Both the position numbers and the translations under genes were made by a program. 64,000 nucleotides of DNA, taken from NCBI GenBank assembly GCA_030704615.1, contig CM060733.1:29386001-29450000 (forward strand), given 5' to 3'. Source of the DNA: Takakia lepidozioides (lineage: Eukaryota; Streptophyta; Takakiopsida; Takakiales; Takakiaceae). Below the pieces are notes generated by a model. It was not told the DNA's origin, ran no database searches, and was given only the letters and a program-made list of their open reading frames with translations. Position 1 is the first letter of the stretch, and each line of letters begins with the position of its first letter. This document shows, piece after piece, positions 55,417 through 64,000 of this stretch.

Positions 55417-58400
55417 CACTGCCGGCGATGCACCCGTCAGTTCAAATTGCATAGTTTTCGCAATGACATCACTTTCTGCATCGCAGGACAAAATTTCAAT
55501 CTCCTGGGTTTTTCGTCGAGAGCAGGCGGCAAATAGATGGGCTGTCTCTCTCTTTTCCCTGTCTTTCTCAAAGCAGCGCCTGAATGTGAAGCTTAATCAT
55601 GTTGGGTGCAAATAAGTGCCAGAGCTATGGCAGTGAAGCTTAGTGTCAATCCATTGGGAGAAGTTATACCCTGGCAGGGTATTCTACGCTTATGAATCTC
55701 TCTCCCTCACAATCGTGAATGAGGGCACCCAATTTTAACGTTGAAAATTGAGCTCACAACATACCTCAGGTGGACTTCTATACGACAGCCCAAGAGAATG
55801 TTACCACACGATACAACAAGTTCCTAGAGCAAATTTAAAGTAGAGATCAGAGAAGACTGGGGCGGAAGCCAGCGTAGGACAAAGTACACGCTAAGTTGAT
55901 CTTGCTGTAAATGTTAGACACATTCATGTATGGCGGAGTTAGTGCCAATGCACCACAATATCAAGGAGCTGTCTACCTGCACAAAATGATTTTTGTTTCT
56001 TCTTCTCAGTAGAGCTGAATGACCTCCACTTCAAGCAAGACCTCCTTCCAGCTCCCTTCCAGACCTCCCACTGAGATCAGGAGAAGGCTTCCTCCTTTGT
56101 TCACCCCTGTTTAACGTGGCCATGAGACTGCTCCAGCTCATGCCCATAGTACACTGTCCTTTAGCCATCAGAGCCTGATGAAATCGACACATGTGGCCCA
56201 CATAGATGGTTGCTTTGGTTCCATCAGATCCAAGTATTTATAGACCCGTGACTCTCAGTTAAAGAAAATGCAGTCAGTCCTGTCCGCACTATCTAAACTA
56301 AACCAGGCCTTCAAATTTCCATGCAGGCGTACCGTAAGAAGACCTCGAAAGAGTTCTGAAATTTGGTCTCTTTCTGCTGTCCCACTCTTTGAACAGCACT
56401 TGGATCTGTGACACCTTTCTTCAAAACGGTGTACTACAAGTGTATTCATCATGTACACAGTTCACCCTCTTTCTTCACCCATTGCTTCTCCAAGCCTCCC
56501 TCCACCAAGTCTATCCCTGCTCTTATGCGCTCCAGGTGCGCTCCCCCCTCTCCCACACAGTACTACGTACCCACCTCTAGCTCAGCTCTGGCTGTCCTCT
56601 CCAGACTACTGCACTAAGATCGTCTACCCTCCTCTCGCGAGTTGGGAACTCCGTTAGCACAACAAAACACATTATACTTTCCTACTCGCTACCTTCCCTC
56701 CTCTGGCCCTCCCGCAACCGACCAAAAAGCTACACACTGATCTCATCATTTCCCCTCTTCTCTTCTCGGAGAGAAGTAACTCCGTCTCTCCTTCTATTTT
56801 GTGGGTTCTCTAAACTAGTGAATGCTCCAGACTCAAGTCTCACCCCCGTGGGAGAGTGATGGGCGAAGGGGTGACGCATTCGGAGAGAAGTAACTCCATC
56901 TCTCCTTCTATTTTGTGGGTTCTCTAAACTAGTGAATGCTCCAGATGCCCCGTGGGAGAGTGATGGGCGACAGAGGGTGACGCAGTCGGGAACGCACCCC
57001 GAGAGTAATTGGCAGTTGGCCGTTAATTCACTAGAGTGCCTCCCACCTCTTTGCATATCTCCACACTCTAAACCTAAGGCAGGTACGAAAAAGCTGTTCA
57101 TTTATGATCTGATCAGATGTTCCAACGCAGCTGTTACATGCATTTTTTTTGCAGTATGGAGTTACCACAAACAGGAATAGTTCCTTGCCAAGAATTGCCG
57201 CAGTTGGAACAATGAGAAGCTACGTCTTTGCTTTGCGGCCATGTTGATTGGGGCCTCCTGAGATGAGGATCATATTACACCTTACCTAAGATCAGGCTTT
57301 GATCACCTCCTGAGTCCTCCCTTTCCATTTGTCAGTCTTATTAATCCCGACTTAGGACCACATCATCATAACTCTCTCTGTCAACTTCTGTGTACCTACA
57401 TCCTCAAGTAGAGTCAGTATACGTTGGAGAAACATTGGCTTGCAGAGCCTGGCACAACCTTCCAAATTGCTCCTGGAAGAAGAATTAACCCAGTTCCTTA
57501 ATACTCCAATTAAGACTCTGCTGATGGAATTTGTACTGTGTTTCTTCCATAATCCATGCCAATCTCTGCTACAAAACACTAACAAACAGAGACTCACAGA
57601 GGAAGAATGCAAAACAGTGTTGCTTAACGAGGTCCGTAATCTCATTTAAGACATCAATACTCAGTCTGCAGTCTGCACCGCCACCAAGCAAACTTAACTT
57701 TCTGGCATTAATGTCACTCTGGTAACTTTATTCCCAAGTAGTTATAGAAATTATGGCTCACTTATATACACAAGGTACATAGTCAGGTACGTAAGTAGTC
57801 GCTTGTGAAATTTGATGTCATACTATCAAGACATGAAGTGTAGAGTACTTTACTACTTTGCTGTATGTATGCAGCATACTCATACTCATCATATATGTAC
57901 AAACAAGTGTGATAGATTGTTTTTTGAAAAGGCCAATGAGTAAACTTAGAAAGGCTTAAGAACTAGGATTTTAAGTCAACAGTGTGAACACATTCTATCC
58001 TTTGTTGTCGACCGCATTACACATATTGAACAGTAATAGGAGGCCCGGGTTTTAGTTTTTTTCCTTAACCAGCACCCATGGTCGACAAACAGGAAGTCCA
58101 ATGTACAAGGGACACCAATGAACCTCATCAGCATCTGGGAAAAAATTTGAGTTGAATTAGTCGGTGGCCCCTCATTCTGAGAACCAACAGGCTAAGTGGG
58201 TTGGGGAGTTGATTACTTCCCCTTAGTGGTAACTACAATTGTCAATTTCCTAGGTGAACTTCCTCGATAAATTTCCTAAGGTTTCAATTATCAATCGAAA
58301 ATTCCTCAAAACCACTCGGCTAGCATGTAACTGGCTGCCGGTTCATGATGTTACCTTTAAATAAGTCCTTAGACCGGAAAATGCAAACATATAAGAGTAT

Positions 58401-60297
58401 CATCTGGCCGTGACGATTGCATTGAGATGTGTTGCAATCACTCATACAATAATTGTATTGTTACCCCTTCATAAGAGTGGAACTCAAAGTGCCCAAGGAT
58501 TGAATGAAACATGCGACCGGACCTATCCACCGACTTAAAAGAAAGAGTTGATGCCAATTGGGCCTCTTCACCTTGCAGGTATAGTGTCTTTTTGGGGGTT
58601 GGGTCTACCGTCCGGACAACGAAACAATATTGTCATGAACGATCATTTATAACATTGTTCAAACTTCAGGCAGTTGGGTCAACTGGCTACCCAATGTTAT
58701 CTGGAGTATTTGGGTGTATCAAGTCCTCTCGCAATTGCAGTCCCCTGGTTACAAGTTACAACTGCGGTTACAACGGTTTGGGAAAAATGAAGGCAGTAGT
58801 CTTTCCGGATGAAGTGTCACCATAAGTTAGGCTTGCTTCAACAAGAGTCAACATTTTCTTTTTCCTCCTTGAACTTGAAATTTTATGTAAGCTTATGTGT
58901 AATGTATGTGAAACACTGACCTAGAATGTGGGCATCATTTCCCTAGGTTTATTGCACTTGTGTGGGAGCTACTCACTTCTACACAAGAAAAATGGTAAAG
59001 TTCATCCAGGGCCTCTGTCCCAGGTTCAGCAAGAAAAACAAAAAAATGGAGGTAATGTACGTAAGTATGTATCTAAGTTACTAGTCTGCACTGATCAAAC
59101 CTCAGTCCTCCATCTCTGCCCTCTGACACCCCAAGGACACCCTGACACTACCATCTTAAAAAAACCCAAACCCTCCAGCTCCCATCATTCCAACAACACT
59201 TTCTTCCAGATAGTACCAAAGTCGTCCCTGGGAGCTGAGCAGGAGACAACTGACACACACAACAATTGCATCTACGGTGTTTACTACCAAGCAATTTACT
59301 TCAAAGTTCACTAATCCTTCAAGAATGCTGAAATTTCTTGTGACATGCCTGAAGGGAGGCCTAAGTTCACAAAGGCACAACCGTCCAATAGGATTGGTAG
59401 TTTGTGCTAGTCATAATACTAGGACACTGCCATTCCTGCATCCTGAACCTGATAATAAGCAAGCTGCAACAAATATTGGTGGGAGCCTGACACAACTTCT
59501 AGCAAGAAACTGAGAATGTTGACTGGCAGGCAGCAAGGCCTCCATGGACCAGAGCCATAATGCTCCAGGTACCACCTGTGCGACCGATGTCCTTCAAGGT
59601 CATGTGATTTGATGCCTTTTAATTGGGCTTTCAGCCTTAAACAGTTTTTTTGTTAGGTTCTCTAGTTGGGTTCTGGCAGAATTTTTCCATGGGGGGTTTT
59701 CTCCTAGCGGCAGTTTGTGGTAAGTGATAACATACATTCTTTGTTTCAGATAACCCAGTGTCAAAGGCTGACTCTCAACTGGGAAGAAATGTTTGTTGTG
59801 ATACTTTGAGTTTGTCGTCCATGGACCTTTGACAATATAATCTGAGATCCTAAGATGTAAGAGGACGACGAAATCCTAACAGTAACCAAGCCAAGAGCAC
59901 CAAATTTTCTGCAAGATTTGCCACCAGGGGAAGTACTTAAGCTATAGGACGCTCAGGTCAAGCACTCGAGGTGAAGTCAAACTAAAGTGATCATCTCTAA
60001 CACCACAAGTAGGCATTCCCGCCTGACTCGAGGTTAGTACCCAAACCTGCAATGAGCACCAAGCATGTGATCACCACCTGCCTCACTGCCCACTTCCCAC
60101 TATGCACTGGCTCTGCCTCTGTGTGCTCGGGAGGCCATGAACTATCCCTGCAACTGTACCGCCATGGCATAGAGATATCCATACTTTATTTATGGAGAGA
60201 GAGAGAGAGAGACCGCTCCATTTTGGAGGCCTTTTTCCTCTGTGGACCTCCAAGGGCCCTAGTTAGTTGACCCGGTGAGGGAGATGACTAATTTGGA
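55417..60297. other. Intergenic region upstream of the receptor kinase, no recognised gene
   Basis: The first few hundred bases should hold the kinase promoter and 5' UTR. No clear TATA box stands out. The rest contains only short ORFs without recognisable domains. A (GA)n run lies at about 60,198-60,213. Confidence 0.5.
56768..56993. repeat. 113-bp tandem duplication
   Basis: GGAGAGAAGTAACTCC begins two consecutive units at 56768 and 56881. Both contain CTCTCCTTCTATTTTGTGGG, TTCTCTAAACTAGTGAATGC and GTGGGAGAGTGATGGGCGA, with small indels. Confidence 0.85.
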
Positions 60298-61491
60298 TGC
60301 ATAGAGTATAGGAAATATACAACTCAGATGTTGCTCAGATTCAACAACAACTCATATAGTTCTCAATGTTTCACTTGTCTCGCAGATACACAGTCACAAC
60401 CAGTTCTATTTCATCTCATAGCTAGATTCTAGGAGAGGTGTCTACTGGCCATTTATAATTGAATGTTGAAGCTGCAACTAATAACATCTTCATATCTCTA
60501 GATTTCTAGCACTCCACCTGCAGCAAAACACTCAATTGATCATCATGATCTTTTAAACTCTCTGTGTCTTCAACCTTGGTTTCATGATCAGCACTTCAGA
60601 AAGACAATGTGACAATCTTCTTCTCATGGTTGTATACATCCATGAGGTCCATTCTTGACACTTCTATTCCTAGATCCTGTTAAGAAATCCTAGGCTTAAA
60701 GACAAACATGCAAAGTTTGCTTCCTACTACTTCTTTGAAGATTAATTCTTCCTTATTCCCTTCTTCCTTCTTAGCATCTTCAGCTATCCTTTTCTTCCCT
60801 TGTGACCAAATTTCCACAATGATGACATTTGAGTACTTTCTTCCTTGATTCATATTTTTCTTACTTGATCTCTTCCATTAATAGTGCACCCACAACTGTA
60901 TTAAGTGTAAGATCTACATTCGTCATCATTGCACTTCTTACCCTTCTCTCTCTCTTTCCTAGCTGCTAGATCTGCTTGTGCTGCAGTCACTACGGGTCGA
61001 GGTACACGCCCATCCACTATTTCCCAATTCTCTTTCTTCCACATTATTTTGCATTCGAATAACTATCCATTCCATAATTAGAACAGTTAAATGTATCTAT
61101 CCCTCTCAAATCAGGAGAGAAGTTATATGTGACATTTGGGGCATTTGCACCACCTCCAGGACTACCCGCACCAGTGGTGCAACTTGTTCCTGTTGACATT
61201 TTTACCTCATCTTTTTCCCTCGCTACGACTCTCATTTCTTGAGTTCTAATATATGAGCCCAGCTTGGCTCTCATACCATGTAGAAAATCTATAACTGATC
61301 CAAGATCTCTCCAAGATTCAACAATAACTCATATATTTGTCAATGTCTGACTTATCCCTTTTATACACACTGAATAGTCACAACCAGTTCTATCTCATCG
61401 CATAGCTAGATTCTAAGAGGTATGTCTACTGGCCACTTATACTTGCAGGTTGAATCTGCAACTAGCTTCTTCATATCTCTAGATTTCTAAC
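60298..61491 (-). mobile_element. Short LTR retrotransposon with gag remnant (TR-GAG/TRIM-like)
   Basis: Two direct repeats of about 213 bp (60298-60511 and 61279-61491) share CAGTCACAACCAGTTCTAT, CATAGCTAGATTCTA and CTTCATATCTCTAGATTTCT. Just inside the sense 5' LTR is TGGTATGAGAGCC (61278-61266), one base off the initiator-tRNA-Met primer site. LTR ends fit TG...CA. The internal region (60,512-61,278) reads PNVTYNFSPDLRGIDTFNCS near the start and a CHHCG knuckle later, which is copia-type gag. No protease, RT or integrase is present, so it would depend on another element. Stops are frequent and no target duplication was seen. Confidence 0.7.
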
Positions 61492-62516
61492 TTAGAGGTC
61501 TGTGAATGGCAGTTTCAACGGTGATGAAGTGAGACAAGGATAGGAACACCCCATCAGAACCTATGTAGGAATGATAAATTCAAACTGTCATATTACTACT
61601 CCTTATCTTGGGCAGAAGCAGATTATCCTCCCTGAAGTGTCTCCGAATTTGATGTCATTTCAGTAGTTTTGGAGTCCATCTCTTAACAAAAATGTCAACG
61701 CAGTGGTGGGTCTCCATGGTGATAGAGTTTTTATAGCCACATGAAAGGGTTGAGGTGGAGGCATCTTACATTCACCACATAGGCATTGAAGTTTGGTCAC
61801 TTCTGAGATGATAGATGGATGGCAAATACTTTGTAGTTTGGGAATCAGGTTTTCAGTGAAGTTTTATGGGAAATTTACTACTGCATTTCTCTTTTGTATT
61901 GGAAGCTAGTTACTGTCTCTATTGAACTATGTTTCAACCTTTAAAATTTGCTCTGCAGTAAGCCCCTACATAACTTCAATCCTCAAAGGATTCAACAGCT
62001 AAAACTGGACATTGAAAGCTTGCTGCTGAAATCCTCTACAGAGTGTGAAATCCTTCAAGGCAAAAGCTTCAATATTTTCTCCATCTCAACTTTTTTTACC
62101 ATACTTGACCTTCGGGCCCCACTCTCTCATATATTGCAACCAGGGAGGTTCTTCCGGCGCAGCCTTCTCACCTCTCTTTGCTATGTAGTCAGCAGAAAAA
62201 ATCTGCTATGCAAAGTATCACACTTGATTATCTGCATAAGAATGAAGACATATAGTCATCAGCAGTTCCATGTTGATTGTGAAATACAACTACCAGTGTA
62301 GCCCATGGAAGTGGACCTGCCAATGAGAATCCTGTGGTTCAGTTTGCAGTCTTGCAAAAAATGGAGGTCTCATGGGCACAAAGAAGAAACATAAGAGGAG
62401 GGATGGAGAAAAAATTAAGCTTCTAATGGAAACAGCCATTGAAGTTCTCAAATGAATTTTTCCCCAAAGACAGAGAGGCCTCACCTGGAACCTTCTGATG
62501 GTGTCGATGCCAAGAT
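61492..62516. other. No recognised gene
   Basis: A plus ORF at 61948-62301 begins LHNFNPQRIQQLKLDIESLL, which looks like real helical protein sequence, but I cannot assign it and it soon becomes hydrophobic and low in similarity to anything I know. Confidence 0.4.
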
Positions 62517-62992
62517 TGCTACACGCTATGTCGCCCACCCAACTGTTTCAACATCTGCAAAGCCTCCCTACCACACCCATTCTGAGTATATCCTGCAATC
62601 ATAGCAGTCCATGACACCACATTTCGTTCAGTCAAATTGTTGAACAGTTGATGTGCATCCTTTCCACTCCCACATTTAGCATACATGTCAACAGGGTATT
62701 CCCCAGAATGATGTTGGGAACAATCCCTTCTTTGATGATGTCAGCATGGACCTCTTTCCCCTTTCCAGGACTCCAAGGCTAGCAGGTGCATTTAGAACAC
62801 AAATGAATGTGATCTGGTTCGGTCTCACCCTTCCCAAATCATTTGCTCATATGTCTCCCAAGCCTCCGTACCACACCCATGTTGAGTGCAATCAGCAAAC
62901 TCCATGCCACCGTAATATCTAGCATGATCCATCGTTGATGATGTCAGCGTGGACCTCTTTACCCTTTTCAAGGCTTTTCAAGGGCCATCTTC
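62517..62992 (-). pseudogene. Pentatricopeptide repeat (PPR, PLS-type) pseudogene
   Basis: The minus strand contains [15 protein letters not shown], then [60 protein letters not shown] and [19 protein letters not shown] with REALQML. These are successive PLS-type PPR motifs of plant organelle RNA-binding proteins. Several frameshifts and stops break the frame and only about four repeats remain, so it is a pseudogene fragment. Confidence 0.8.
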
Positions 62993-63628
62993 CTACAATA
63001 CATACTACACCTCAGTGCAAGTAGCTGACAACGACAACACATAACTCACAGAAAAGACACATCACCCCAGCCTGCAATCCACTATTTTCTATGCTGATTC
63101 AGTAGCAAAATTTGAAAACCAAGTGAGTTGGTGTATATGTGTGTGAAGAAATGAAATGAAATGAAATGGTGCTTTATATCGTCCGCGGAAAGCTCATAGA
63201 GCTTCTGGGACAAAAAAGAGAGAGAATATATATCCCCAATGGAATACTAAACCTCCCAGGTCAGTACGGCCGTAGAGAGAGAAAGATCCGGGCACGGTCA
63301 GGCCATGGTAAAGCAATTCTCCAGAATTATAGCAGTTTGGGAGATATTGACCGACCAGACTACGAAACTCTGACCTAAATTGCCATAGCACGCGGAAAAT
63401 CCAAATGCAGTATCAACTCCAGTATTTGATTGAGCATTTGTAAGAATACTAAATTTCACGTTAGATGCAGGATGCTTTGGAGACCTATGATCAAATGATG
63501 CGGGAAAATGAGGCCTGATATAAGCCTGAATTTAAAAGGTGGAACATTGCTGAGCCAATCACCGCGAATGAAACATTTTGGTTCTTGAGAGAAAGAAAGG
63601 AGCTGTGTGTGTACATGTTAGTCTGTGA

Positions 63629-63684
<56 letters not shown>

Positions 63685-64000
63685 CTGTAGGCAGATGCGA
63701 TGAGATATTGGGGTGCCGCACACCGAATGTAGCAGCTTCTGCCAGCATTCCGCCGATGCACCATCTCACCATATATTCAAGCAATTGCCAGCCTTTGCAA
63801 TGCCCACATTACAGATTCTGCTCACCAGGCGTTCTGATGACCACTCTCTCTCTCTCTCTCAAAGTTGGAGGCCGCATTCGTCTCTCTCACACACATTTCA
63901 AGGCTGTGCATCCTTCTCTCTCTCTGGCAATTTCCTCAAAAACTGAGAAAAAAACTTCGGAAGATGTAAGTAGTAAAAAGAGCAACTCCATTGGAGTGCT
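62993..64000. repeat. Microsatellites and end of window
   Basis: (TG)n(AG)n at 63,634-63,681 and (CT)n near 63,843-63,860. The final bases GAGCAACTCCATTGGAGTGCT (63,980-64,000) form a palindrome of the GAGCAxCTCCA type seen at plant MITE termini, truncated by the window edge. No gene is recognised. Confidence 0.6.

Noticed and set aside
58511-58825. 104-codon plus ORF as a host gene exon
   Set aside because: No recognisable motif, no convincing splice partners and no neighbouring conserved ORF.

Overview
The window is nuclear DNA from a plant-lineage (streptophyte) eukaryote. One receptor kinase gene has eleven exons with GT-AG introns, and there are degraded fragments of plant-type PPR, glycolate oxidase, tRNA pseudouridine synthase and FCP1-like phosphatase genes. 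The rest is a dense, nested pile of transposable elements. A charophycean alga such as Chara is my best guess, because Ty3/gypsy elements that carry a cytosine DNA methyltransferase have been reported from charophytes. The species cannot be read from the sequence alone. There is a 500-N assembly gap at 1235-1734.

Layout. 1-1147: frameshifted plus-strand ORF with a ParB-like DGNHR motif. 1735-10515: minus-strand Ty3/gypsy element (copy 1), cut by the gap, with a cytosine-C5 DNA methyltransferase between protease and reverse transcriptase. Its leader side holds an unknown ORF and a cluster of unrelated gene fragments (PAS, glycolate oxidase, TruA, perhaps EXORDIUM). 12.5-16.25 kb: broken intron-containing gene remains, one part possibly an amino-methyltransferase and one part FCP1-like phosphatase, interrupted by a SINE. 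14.8-18.8 kb: many copies of a GGGAGGYCTCCC palindrome, a LINE fragment, and CTD-like heptads on the minus strand. 19.37-20.08 kb: one end of a CACTA transposon. 21.3-25.9 kb: two defective MULE-like copies that share a 1.3 kb direct repeat. 25.9-29.6 kb: mostly simple and GC-rich repeats. 29.6-31.5 kb: two LINE fragments.

31.8-47.1 kb is one Ty1/copia element (minus strand) shredded by later insertions. A second methyltransferase-bearing Ty3/gypsy element (copy 2, 32338-43731) sits exactly in the copia YVDD active-site codons, with a 4-bp CACA duplication. A TTAA-flanked MITE, a TCA-flanked TIR element and an 80-bp retroposon with a 16-bp duplication lie elsewhere in it. 47.1-49.6 kb holds a second copy of the SINE.

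49611-55416 (minus) is the only intact gene seen. It encodes an 876-residue receptor-like kinase with signal peptide, two tandem SPARK-like cysteine-rich domains, one transmembrane helix and a complete RD-type kinase domain. The remaining sequence holds a 113-bp tandem duplication, a 1.2 kb LTR element with gag remnants (60298-61491), a PPR pseudogene (62.5-63.0 kb) and microsatellites.

The most notable system is the gypsy family whose polyprotein order is Gag-NC-PR-DNMT-RT-RH-INT. Two diverged copies keep the same gene order and shared reading frames, so the methyltransferase is part of the element and not a chance neighbour. Both copies here are inactivated by stop codons and frameshifts.
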